Shown piece by piece: positions 1-8,589 of a stretch of DNA of 48,147 nucleotides. The position numbers and the translations under genes were made by a program. Numbering within the stretch: the stretch's first letter is position 1; each line of letters starts with the position of its first letter. This DNA comes from JAZDRH01 sp047470865 (GTDB taxonomy: Bacteria; Pseudomonadota; Gammaproteobacteria; Pseudomonadales; Pseudomonadaceae). The DNA lies in NCBI RefSeq assembly GCF_047470865.1, contig NZ_JAZDRH010000023.1, positions 1-48,147 of the forward strand, read 5' to 3'. A model generated the notes under the pieces. It did not search any database and was not told the origin of the DNA. It saw nothing but the letters and a program-made list of their open reading frames with translations.

Positions 1-11
1 AAATAAATCAT

Positions 12-667
12 TTAATTTTTCTCGCATAAGCTTATTGGTTTTATATAATAATATTTTACAAAAGCTGTAGAGCCTGAATAATCGACCCCTCTATAAAGAT
101 AAGAATCAATTCTAATAAAATCGTCCGTTTTTTCATCTCGAAATATAGTTTTTTCAAACTCTGGCAAATCACCTCGATTAATAAAATAACAACAATCATT
201 TAATAAAACCACTTCACCTGCAGGAGCACCAACCAGGTACGAATATTTATTATTTTTTATTGATAAATCAGCTTTACTTATGCCTCCCCTTTGAATTTCT
301 TCAAAAAAACCATCAAATAAATAGTCATTAATCCTTTCTTTTGAGTTTTCAAGATAATTTATTAATTCTTTTTCTTTACTTGGTATAGATTTAAAAGCTA
401 TACACTCATCTTTACCATCGCAAAATCTTCTATCCAAAGGCCCATTAACCTTCCCTTCGTAGTATAAAAATAATCATGCAAATAATTTGATAGAATATCC
501 TTATAAGCGTTTTCCTTGTCACCAGAAATACAAGTATCATTATACTGATCCCAGAAAACTATATCCTTCACAGGGCTACTATTGTCATTATTAACGCCTA
601 GCAAAAATCCAAAAAAAATAAAAAACATAATAGAACATGTTAATATTATTTTAAATATTTTATTCAT
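12..667 (-). pseudogene. Frameshifted gene for a membrane-anchored or secreted protein of unknown function
   Basis: Two overlapping minus-strand frames (667-398 and 437-12) look like one gene. The first begins MNKIFKIILTCSIMFF, a lysine-containing start followed by a hydrophobic segment (signal peptide or anchor), and runs through NYLHDYF. The second continues as YYEGKVNGPLDRRFCDGKDE and stops at 12. Adding one T to the T5 run (A5 at 466-470 on the plus strand) joins the frames as HDYFLYYEGKVNGPLD, giving a protein of about 218 residues. An AAGG ribosome site lies upstream of the ATG at 667. The gene is richer in A+T, Lys, Asn and Ile than its neighbours, which suggests horizontal acquisition. 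I do not recognise the family. A sequencing error in the homopolymer is the main alternative to true decay. Confidence 0.6.
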
Positions 668-1091
668 GCTTTACCTTTTAGAAGTTTATGCCTTAGAAAA
701 ATGACCAATTATAAAACTGTACATTAACTGAACATTCGCTAAAATCAAGTTACGCGCTTATACTAAAAATTACTTATCCTAACTATTTATAACTACAACT
801 AAGTAGATATCGAAATATTAGTGATTAGGAAATGCTAACTTCTGTTGCGATACATATATTTTCGTTAATAGCACAAACTATTCAATAACGTTCTAGCTGC
901 CTGGCGATTGTACACAGGCTTAATTCTTATAATAGGCCTATTCTGATCATAATTAACTTATCAATCCTAAGCTCATAGTATGGCAGTCAATATTTTAGCG
1001 AGCCGTAATTTTTTAATAAATCCTTATAAGCTTCTAGCATTAAAGTTAATTTTTCAGAAATTAATGCTCTAGTAGTTATAGATTTAATTAA
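668..1091. other. AT-rich intergenic region, no gene recognised
   Basis: This 424-base stretch lies between two minus-strand genes. A TATAAT-like box reads on the minus strand near 709-714 and could serve the gene starting at 667, but no well-spaced -35 box accompanies it. After the TAG of the lipoprotein gene at 1092, the same minus-strand frame stays open for about 33 codons (containing LMLEAYKDLLKNYGSLKY) before a TGA. There is no convincing start or ribosome site for it. I see no RNA gene or repeat. Confidence 0.4.
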
Positions 1092-1361
1092 CTAATGGAG
1101 CACTATTTGTTCCAATGTGCATTGCAGGGCAATATGTTCGATTTTTTGTTTGGTTGTTAGCGGCAGTTGGCTGGTGCGATCAACAATATTTTCCATCTCA
1201 GATTCTGGATAAATCTCACTTAACTTTGTATAAACACAGGAACACGTCGGTTCATCATAACCATCTACTGCTAAGCAGGTTTTTAAGAAACGCTCTTTTG
1301 GGGAACTGCAAGCACTCAAAAAAAGCATTGACACTCCAAGTACTGCTGTCAACAAACGCAT
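1092..1361 (-). CDS. Small putative lipoprotein with four conserved-looking cysteines
   Basis: This is an 89-residue protein with a lipoprotein signal: MRLLTAVLGVSMLFL followed by the lipobox LSAC, giving an acylated Cys18. Beyond the lipid anchor there are cysteines at 29, 40, 42 and 81 (the pattern TC..PTCSC..LQC), which could form periplasmic disulphides. The mature part is predicted mostly helical and small. It lies upstream of selO on the other side of a 78-base gap, with no sign of co-transcription with the gene at 667. I do not recognise a named family. The lipobox and a sensible length support a real gene. The function is unknown. Confidence 0.65.
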   Translation of the reverse strand: MRLLTAVLGVSMLFLSACSSPKERFLKTCLAVDGYDEPTCSCVYTKLSEIYPESEMENIVDRTSQLPLTTKQKIEHIALQCTLEQIVLH

Positions 1362-1447
1362 AGTTTGATCCTTACTGGCTAACTCTTGGCAGTATGTAAG
1401 CTTTTCCCAAGAAAAACTGTAAGCTAGTGCAAACTATACAAAATCCA

Positions 1448-2902
1448 TCACGAAGAACAGCTCAATGGCTGTGCTTTTTCTGTATCTGGCGGCGGCATAC
1501 ACCACTTAAACCATTCTTCTTTTGATAAAAAAGGCGACTGACAAACAGCATGTAGCTCAGAAAATACTGTGTTATCTCCCTTTTCTGCGGCTTCAATGAC
1601 CTGTTGCAGATAGTAATTTCGTAAACTATAACGCGGATTAAAGGCTTGCATAGCTAAAAGCCGTGTTGTCTCGTCTAAGTCTAGTTTGGTAACTTGCTGT
1701 GTATAGGCTGCCGCCCAACGAGAAAAAGCAGATCCATCTACAAAATCATCAGCTAAGCCTTCCAGCGCTAAAGCCAAAGGCTCCTCACTAAGCCGCCTGA
1801 ATAAATTGTTATAGTCAATTTGATTTTGCTGCATTTGTTTAAGTAAATCGCTAATAATCGCAGCGGCCTGTGCGTCATTGTGCATACCTAAACGTTGGCA
1901 CATTAATGATTGGTAGCTTTGCTGAAAAATATTCCAATAGCTTGCTAAGGCTGTTTTTAATTCTTCTATGGCGATTTGTTGAGTAAAGGTTTCAGCCAAA
2001 GCTGTTAGGTTCCACAAACCTATTTCTGGTTGCTGATTAAAAGCATAGCGCCCTGTTGAATCCGACTTATTGCAAATATAGTTAGCTTGATAGTCATCTA
2101 GAAAAGCAAAAGGCCCGTAATCAAAGGTAAGTCCTAAAATAGACATATTGTCAGTATTCATTACACCATGGCAAAAACCAAAAGCTTGCCAGTATGCAAT
2201 AAGTATGGCCGTACGTTCTATAACTTGCTCTAAAAAAGCTAAAGCTGGCTGAGGTTTGTGCAAACATTCAGGATAATGATGCTTCAATACATATTCAGTC
2301 AGCGCTGCATGCTCATCAAATTGACGACTGTAATAAAAGTACTCAAAATGTCCAAAACGAATATGGCTTGGAGCAAGGCGCAAAAGGCTGGCTGCGGTTT
2401 CTACTTGTTCACGCCAAACCTTGGTACTTGAGCGCGCTAAGGCTAAAACCTGAGTCGTAGGCACACCTATTGCTTGCATATACTCACTGACTAAAAACTC
2501 GCGAATACTGCTGCGCAATACTGCCCGTCCATCACCCATACGCGAAAACGGCGTTAAGCCTGCACCTTTTAAATGTAGCTCGATAATCGTTTGATCCGGC
2601 GTTTGCACTTCAGCAACTAACAATCCACGCCCATCACCTAAACGTGGGCTATATCCTCCAAACTGATGCCCTGCATAAACCATAGCAAGCGGTGGATAAC
2701 TCTCCCATTGCCAAGTGCCAGCACAAAGTTGGCGGAGCTGTTCTTGGCTAGCCGTGTTATTTGTAATGCCCAATAGCTGCAAGCCCGATGGGCTTAAAGC
2801 AAGTAATTCAACCTTATCTAATGCTGTAGGCTGCACCTGTGCAAAAAACGCTCCGCCTAAAGTAGCGAAGCGTGGAGTAACTAAAAGCTGATCTAATAAC
2901 AT
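1448..2902 (-). CDS. selO: Protein adenylyltransferase SelO (YdiU family)
   Basis: SelO is a pseudokinase-fold enzyme that transfers AMP from ATP to Ser, Thr or Tyr of target proteins and is linked to redox homeostasis. The 484-residue length matches E. coli YdiU (about 478). Visible landmarks are the Gly-rich LGDGRGLL at 88-95, the nucleotide-site lysine in LHLKGAG (K112), RMGDGRAVLRSS at 121-132, the catalytic-loop equivalent HGVMNTDNM (D251, N252) and the metal-site FDYGPF (D261). The C-terminus ends in CSS, where animal homologues place selenocysteine and bacterial ones cysteine, so the redox-active tail is kept. It sits 8 bases downstream of the mscK-type gene and is probably co-transcribed with it. 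Confidence 0.93.
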   Translation of the reverse strand: MLLDQLLVTPRFATLGGAFFAQVQPTALDKVELLALSPSGLQLLGITNNTASQEQLRQLCAGTWQWESYPPLAMVYAGHQFGGYSPRLGDGRGLLVAEVQTPDQTIIELHLKGAGLTPFSRMGDGRAVLRSSIREFLVSEYMQAIGVPTTQVLALARSSTKVWREQVETAASLLRLAPSHIRFGHFEYFYYSRQFDEHAALTEYVLKHHYPECLHKPQPALAFLEQVIERTAILIAYWQAFGFCHGVMNTDNMSILGLTFDYGPFAFLDDYQANYICNKSDSTGRYAFNQQPEIGLWNLTALAETFTQQIAIEELKTALASYWNIFQQSYQSLMCQRLGMHNDAQAAAIISDLLKQMQQNQIDYNNLFRRLSEEPLALALEGLADDFVDGSAFSRWAAAYTQQVTKLDLDETTRLLAMQAFNPRYSLRNYYLQQVIEAAEKGDNTVFSELHAVCQSPFLSKEEWFKWCMPPPDTEKAQPLSCSS

Positions 2903-2910
2903 AGAACTAC

Positions 2911-5900
2911 TCAGGCCAGTTTGTTGGGAGACTCCAGCTGAACTTCCTGTCCTGCATTATTTTTAATAAATACATCTAACTGATTAAATGCCATGTCAAT
3001 ATTGTGTTCTCGGAATAACACTACAAGACGGTTTAGCATTTCATCTGTTGATAGATTTCGATCACCTAATTCTCGCACAAAAAAACGTACTTCATGATCA
3101 AAGGTGCTCGCAGAAATGCCTGAGAACACAATACTTGGCGCTGGATCTCGTAAAATACGTGGGTTTTCTTTTAGTGCTTGCTGAATAAGCTCGCGCGCTT
3201 TTGGCAAATCAACTTCATATGCAAAACCTATAGTTAACACAATGCGTGTTACTGAGTCGGTCAATGTCCAGTTGGTTAAGCTGCCTGTTACAAAGGTTTT
3301 GTTGGGAATAACCATTTCTTTGCGATCAAAGTCTGTAATTGTCGTAGCACGTATGCGAATACGACTTACTGTACCTGATTGCCCTGAAATAGTTATCACA
3401 TCACCGATTCGAATGGGGCGCTCAAACAGGAGAATAATGCCTGATACAAAGTTGGCAAAAATCTCTTGCAAACCAAAGCCTAAACCTACCAATAAGGCAG
3501 TAACTAGCCATTGCAGCTTATCCCAAGTAACGCCAAAGCTAGCAAAAAACAATGCCGCACCTGAAGCAATAATGGCATAAGACAAGATTGTTGTTGTCGC
3601 ATAAGCACCACCTTGCACTAAGTTCAGTCGCGATAGCACCAGCATTTCTAATAAACCAGGTAAGTTACGTGCTAAGGCTATAGTTACCACCGCCACAATT
3701 AATGCGCCAAATAAGCTGCGTAAGGTAATATTTTGAAGGCTAGCTGCATCGCCTGAACCCATCATTGTTTGGTAAAGCACAATATTGTCTAAATAACTCA
3801 TTACACCTAGTAGATCGACCCAGATCCAATAAAGGAATACAAAAAAACCTGCCCATAGCGCCAACATAAATAGGCGTAATGATTGCTGATTAATTTGACT
3901 GATCTCTAACCTCGGCTCTTCTAGTACTATTTCATTATCGCCTTCTTTTGCTTGCTGCGCTTGGCGGTCCTGTAGCGCTCTGTGCCAAGCTAAACGACGA
4001 GCAGCAACGGCTAAACCACGTACAATTGTTGCTTCTAAAACAACCCAAACAACAACGAGTGTTAAGGTATCTATCAAGCGGCCGGTTAACTGGAGTGTGG
4101 TGTAGTAATATCCCATTACTAAGGCACCAATAAGAACCAAAGGCACGCTTGCAAGGGCAACACCAACAAGGCGTTTAAAGTGGCTTTTTTTCTCACCTTT
4201 ATAGGGCAACAGTGCAATCTGTACGAGGATAATGCCCATAATAAATAGGCAAGCAACAAGCAATAAAAAACCAAGCACATCATGCTCTAGCATATTTGGA
4301 TGCTGCTGAGCCAAACTAACAATGGCTACTAAAATAATTAAACTGGCTGTTAACCAATGTATTTTGCGTCGCAAATACCCAACCATATCAGCAGCCCAAT
4401 GAAAATGGCGTACAGCAATACCATCTTCAGCTAAAAGCCGGCCAAAACTGTTAAAAACCAGCCAAATAAGTGCCATTTCAAAAAAAGCAGCAGCAAAGCG
4501 ATTCGTGAAATCATTACCATCTAAAATTAGGCTTACCCCTGCAAGGGCAAAAAATAAGCTCAGTGGCAATGCTAAATACACGGCATATAAAATACATTTT
4601 GGCGTAAGTAGCTGCGAATCATGACGTAGATGCCCTACTTTCTTATTTAATTGCTGCAAGCGCTCGGCTAACTTTTTACGCTTAATAATTAAAAAGCTAA
4701 TAACGAGAAAGAAAGGCAAGAAAATCCAAGGTTTGCTCATCCACGCTGAGGTTAATTGCGTTGAGTTTTTTTGCACAGGTAGGTCAACCCATTGCTGCAC
4801 TAACTGCTGAGGAAGATTCTTTATCCATTCCCAGTTTAATGGCTTATTACTTGGAATCCAGAACATTTGCTCATCTAAGGTTTTACTTACAGCTGCAACT
4901 GATTTTTCTAACTGTTGTTGCCCCAGCTGTAGGCTAATAGCATCAGATAAGAATAGATTAAGCTCTCGGTTTAAGCGATCCAGTAATGTGCTGCGTACAC
5001 TTATAAGATCTAACAACGCAGCCTGTAACTGTTGATCAGCCACCCCTCCAGACTCTAATATTTTTTGATTAACAAACTCTTCAGGTTTGCTAATCTGCTC
5101 GCGCATTTGGCGCAGAGTAAATTGGTACAAACGAACATCTGCAATATCATTAGCAATGCTTTTATCGACACTCACCTTAGGCAAAGCTAGGCGTTGCTGA
5201 TAGAGAATTTTCGACAGTAATAAACTGCCTTTAAGTACATTAATCTGCTCATCCAATGCTGATTCAATTTGTTTTACGGATGCCAGTTGTTGATTCACCT
5301 TTAAACTTTGCTGAATCAAAACATTACGTTTTTCAGTAGTTTGCAACAGGTAGTCAGAAAGCTTCAGGTTAAGCTTGCTTTCCAAGACTAATAGATCATT
5401 ATTGCCAGCCTCGGTTAATTGCTGAGATTGTTCACGTACAGTTTGCTCAGTCAGTGTTTGGCGGTTGCGGCTGATTAATTCTTGTAGTTGTTGGCTATAC
5501 AGTTCTAAACGTGTTACTTGTTCTTGATGAAGGTCGCGCTGAGCACTACTTAGATCTTGTAGTGTGTTATTACCAGCCAATTCTTCTTGGCGCTGTAAAT
5601 CACGCATTTCTAGAGCTTGACGCTCTGCTCGTAAGCTATCTAACTTTTCATCTGTTTGTACACGCGTGCCCTCTTTTGAGCTTTTAATGATTGCTGCAAT
5701 TTCTTGTAAACGCAGTAAATTGCTATTTATCTCTACTTGGGCGCGTTCTGGACGTGTCTGAGCTAGCACATACATTGCGTTAGCTTGACTTAAATTATTT
5801 TGAGCTATACTTAGCTCTTGGCTATAGGCAGCTGCGGCTTGTTCTTGCTCTTCGAGCGTCTTATTAGCGTATTGCTGTACGATAAAGTCTTCAGGTCGCT

Positions 5901-6186
5901 TTAGCAATTCTTGTAGTTGTTTTCGCGTATTTTCTAAGGTAGTAGGAGCCTCTAGCAGCTGCTTAGCTAAAGCTTCACGCGCTTGTGCAGCTTCTTGTTC
6001 AGCTTGTAGCCACGTCAAGGCTTGTTTTAAATTTTTCTGGGCCGCAACAAAGTCGGCTTCTGGCAGATTACGTGACTCTAGTGTATCTAGTGCTTGCTGC
6101 ACGGCTGCTTGATCGACAGCCCAAGCTGAGGATATAAAGCAAAAACAGGTAAGCATCCCTATAAGATAGGCCTTTAAACGTAACAT
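2911..6186 (-). CDS. mscK: MscK/KefA-type large mechanosensitive channel
   Basis: This 1091-residue inner-membrane channel has a signal peptide (cleavage near SAWA at about residue 23), a long periplasmic coiled-coil region rich in Gln, Leu and Glu up to about residue 490, many membrane segments, and a C-terminal MscS core. The core is recognised by the pore-lining helix GLGFGLQEIFANFVSG, the beta domain GDVITISGQSGTVSRI, and the RATTITDFDRKEMVIPNK stretch, which is closer to E. coli MscK than to MscS. The length is close to MscK (about 1120). Such channels release solutes on hypo-osmotic shock, and MscK also responds to external K+. It lies between cvrA (K+/H+ antiport) and selO, as in P. 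aeruginosa, so a joint role in ion homeostasis is plausible. MscM is the other large-family possibility. Confidence 0.88.
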   Translation of the reverse strand: MLRLKAYLIGMLTCFCFISSAWAVDQAAVQQALDTLESRNLPEADFVAAQKNLKQALTWLQAEQEAAQAREALAKQLLEAPTTLENTRKQLQELLKRPEDFIVQQYANKTLEEQEQAAAAYSQELSIAQNNLSQANAMYVLAQTRPERAQVEINSNLLRLQEIAAIIKSSKEGTRVQTDEKLDSLRAERQALEMRDLQRQEELAGNNTLQDLSSAQRDLHQEQVTRLELYSQQLQELISRNRQTLTEQTVREQSQQLTEAGNNDLLVLESKLNLKLSDYLLQTTEKRNVLIQQSLKVNQQLASVKQIESALDEQINVLKGSLLLSKILYQQRLALPKVSVDKSIANDIADVRLYQFTLRQMREQISKPEEFVNQKILESGGVADQQLQAALLDLISVRSTLLDRLNRELNLFLSDAISLQLGQQQLEKSVAAVSKTLDEQMFWIPSNKPLNWEWIKNLPQQLVQQWVDLPVQKNSTQLTSAWMSKPWIFLPFFLVISFLIIKRKKLAERLQQLNKKVGHLRHDSQLLTPKCILYAVYLALPLSLFFALAGVSLILDGNDFTNRFAAAFFEMALIWLVFNSFGRLLAEDGIAVRHFHWAADMVGYLRRKIHWLTASLIILVAIVSLAQQHPNMLEHDVLGFLLLVACLFIMGIILVQIALLPYKGEKKSHFKRLVGVALASVPLVLIGALVMGYYYTTLQLTGRLIDTLTLVVVWVVLEATIVRGLAVAARRLAWHRALQDRQAQQAKEGDNEIVLEEPRLEISQINQQSLRLFMLALWAGFFVFLYWIWVDLLGVMSYLDNIVLYQTMMGSGDAASLQNITLRSLFGALIVAVVTIALARNLPGLLEMLVLSRLNLVQGGAYATTTILSYAIIASGAALFFASFGVTWDKLQWLVTALLVGLGFGLQEIFANFVSGIILLFERPIRIGDVITISGQSGTVSRIRIRATTITDFDRKEMVIPNKTFVTGSLTNWTLTDSVTRIVLTIGFAYEVDLPKARELIQQALKENPRILRDPAPSIVFSGISASTFDHEVRFFVRELGDRNLSTDEMLNRLVVLFREHNIDMAFNQLDVFIKNNAGQEVQLESPNKLA

Positions 6187-6209
6187 AGCCTGAAAGTCCT
6201 TTGTAAACT

Positions 6210-7961
6210 CTATAAAAATGCAGGTTTAAACTGTTTACCCTCAGGTAAGCGCAAACCCACTTTAGTAATTTTGTCATCATCCATTTGCGCCACAGTCCAT
6301 GTACAGCCTTCCCATTCAACCTGGTCGCCGACAACAGTTTCACCGCCCACTTTTTCTAGCATAAAGTTAGTCAGTGTGGTTTGAGGTTCTAAGCTACCTA
6401 ATTCAAGGTTATAAATAGCGGCAACTGCACCTAACTGTGCTTCACCTTCCAAGATAAAGTCACCAAAGAAGCGCATATCTTTACCACGCTCTGGTGCTTC
6501 ACTAAAGAGTTTACCCAAAGAAGGTAAATCTGCTTCATGGCCGATAACGCATAAAATATCATCTGCATCTAAACGTGTACTACCGCTAGGATGTAACAAA
6601 CAGTTATTTCGGAATAATGCCGCAACACGGGTACCTTCTGGCATCTTTAATTCACGCAAAGGCGCACCAATACACCATTTTTCTTTACCCAAACGATATA
6701 CAAATAACTCCCACTCACTGGTTGGGTACACTTCCAATCCTGAACGTGAGATAGGCGATGGTGCGGGAGGCACTTCAACTTTAGCTTTGCGTGCCGCAAA
6801 ACCTAAGGTTGACCCCTGTAGTAAAAGTGAAACTAAAACAATAAAGAAGGCCACATTAAAGAATAGTTGCGCATTTGGCACATCATTCACTAATGGGAAT
6901 ACCGCCAAAACCACAGGAACCGCACCACGCAAACCTATCCATGAAATAAAAATACGTTCTTTTAAAGCAAAGTTACGAAAAGGCACAAGACTTGCAAACA
7001 CAGCTATTGGGCGAGCCACCAAAATCATCCATAAAGACAGGAGTAAGCCAGGTACAATAATAGGTAATAACTGATGTGGTGTTAACAACAGACCTAAGAC
7101 CAAAAACATACCGATTTGTGCTAGCCATGCTAAGCCATCAAACATATTCAAAATGCCTGAACGATGACGAATTGGACGGTTACCTAACACTAAACCACAA
7201 ACATAAACCGCTAAAATACCACTACCGCCAATGTAACCCGAAAAAGCATAAATCATCACACTGCCAGCCACAGCAAGCAGTGGATACAGTCCTTCGTCAA
7301 CCTTAACATGATTTATTAATTGCAACAGTAACCAACCGCCACCTAACCCAAGCGAAATACCAATACCAAATTGCTTAACCAGCTCAACAATAAAATCTAA
7401 GACTAAGGCTGACTCAAAACCAATGCCTTGCAAAATAACTTCAATTAAAGCCACAGTTAAAAACATGGCCATAGGGTCGTTACTACCTGATTCGATTTCC
7501 AAGGTAGAGCCAACCCGTTCATTTAATCCTTTTCCATTCAGCAAGTTAAATACAACTGAGGCATCCGTAGAGCCTACGATGGCGCCAATCAACAAACCTT
7601 CTAATAAAGATAAATTAAACAAGTAGGCTGCGCCAAAACCTGTAATAGCTGCAGTAATTAAAACACCGAAAGTGGCCAAAGAGAGGGCTGGGGATAAAGC
7701 CACACGGAACGTCTGGACGCGGGTGCGCATACCGCCATCAAGCAAGATCATGGCCAAGGCTAGGTTACTGACAAAATAAGCTACACGGTAATTGTCAAAT
7801 ACAATACCGCCAATACCATCAACCCCTGCTAGAACACCTACACCAAGAAAGGTAACCAATACAGGGACGCCAATTTTGGTCGAAATAGAGCTAATTAAAA
7901 TACTAACTGCAACTAATAAGCCACCAATTAAGAAAATACTGTTAGTAATATTTACGTCCAA
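6210..7961 (-). CDS. cvrA: K+/H+ antiporter CvrA (NhaP2 type)
   Basis: This is a CPA1-family cation/proton antiporter that exports K+ in exchange for protons. The N-terminal half has about 12 to 13 membrane helices with the signatures LDGGMRT, GAIVGSTDASVVF and ESGSNDPMA (the ND pair of the ion site). It is followed by an RCK-C domain (MPEGTRVAALFRNN... DDILCVIG) and a C-terminal CorC/HlyC-like domain. It is very similar along its length to E. coli CvrA (578 residues). The frame stays open up to an ATG at 8051, but the family start fits a TTG at 7961 (LDVNITNS) with a strong GGGG ribosome site eight bases before it, giving 583 residues. The mscK-type gene follows after 23 bases. Confidence 0.9.
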   Translation of the reverse strand: MDVNITNSIFLIGGLLVAVSILISSISTKIGVPVLVTFLGVGVLAGVDGIGGIVFDNYRVAYFVSNLALAMILLDGGMRTRVQTFRVALSPALSLATFGVLITAAITGFGAAYLFNLSLLEGLLIGAIVGSTDASVVFNLLNGKGLNERVGSTLEIESGSNDPMAMFLTVALIEVILQGIGFESALVLDFIVELVKQFGIGISLGLGGGWLLLQLINHVKVDEGLYPLLAVAGSVMIYAFSGYIGGSGILAVYVCGLVLGNRPIRHRSGILNMFDGLAWLAQIGMFLVLGLLLTPHQLLPIIVPGLLLSLWMILVARPIAVFASLVPFRNFALKERIFISWIGLRGAVPVVLAVFPLVNDVPNAQLFFNVAFFIVLVSLLLQGSTLGFAARKAKVEVPPAPSPISRSGLEVYPTSEWELFVYRLGKEKWCIGAPLRELKMPEGTRVAALFRNNCLLHPSGSTRLDADDILCVIGHEADLPSLGKLFSEAPERGKDMRFFGDFILEGEAQLGAVAAIYNLELGSLEPQTTLTNFMLEKVGGETVVGDQVEWEGCTWTVAQMDDDKITKVGLRLPEGKQFKPAFL

Positions 7962-8136
7962 AACCCTTTCCCCTGTCTTGACCTGTACACACCCAAATGC
8001 CTTTGATTCTACACATTTCATCTGATGATGTGTCGGTAAAAATCCATGCATCTCAAAATGTTACGATTTAACTATAAAGTGACTCTAGATATAGCTTCCT
8101 GCTCTAAATAAATGATAGCCATTCACAGAGGTTGAT

Positions 8137-8589
8137 ATGCAAACTAACTGCGCAGTTCTTGACTCGGTTTTTAAGTCCGACATTCCCCTTACTCATGCAT
8201 TAGATATACGTGTCCAACAATGGCAAAACCAACAACTGCAACTTAAAATCCCACTAGCACCTAATACTAACCATAAACAAACCATGTTTGGTGGCAGTGT
8301 TTATTGTGCTTTAACCTTAGCAGGTTGGGGTTGGCTATATCTGCGCTTAAAAGAGGCGCTCATTACTGAGGGAGAAATTGTAATTCATGGCGGCAATGTA
8401 GAATATCCTGCCCCTGTAAATTCCGATGCAATTGTGACTTGTAACCCACCAGACGAAGCACAATGGAAAAAATTTGTAACACTCTTTCAACGCCGAGGTC
8501 GAGCACGCTTAACGTTAATCAGTGAAATACACACAGCTACAGGTGAACTTGCTGCACGCTTAGAAGGGCAATATGTACTCTACAAATAA
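8137..8589 (+). CDS. YiiD C-terminal-type hotdog thioesterase
   Basis: This 150-residue protein is a single hotdog-fold domain of the kind found at the C-terminus of E. coli YiiD (FabY). The visible pattern is NTNHKQTMFGGSVYCALTLAGWG at 44-66, the long central helix of the fold with its preceding loop, followed by beta strands such as EIVIHGGNVEYPAPV. Stand-alone members are annotated as thioesterase-domain proteins of unverified substrate, probably an acyl-CoA or acyl-ACP. It is divergent from cvrA. Its stop is directly followed by the flavoprotein gene, so the two are probably co-transcribed. Confidence 0.8.
   Translation: MQTNCAVLDSVFKSDIPLTHALDIRVQQWQNQQLQLKIPLAPNTNHKQTMFGGSVYCALTLAGWGWLYLRLKEALITEGEIVIHGGNVEYPAPVNSDAIVTCNPPDEAQWKKFVTLFQRRGRARLTLISEIHTATGELAARLEGQYVLYK

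Noticed and set aside
990..1091. In-frame open stretch after the lipoprotein stop, containing LMLEAYKDLLKNYGSLKY
   Set aside because: About 33 codons in AT-rich DNA can stay open by chance, and no start signal or homologue is evident.
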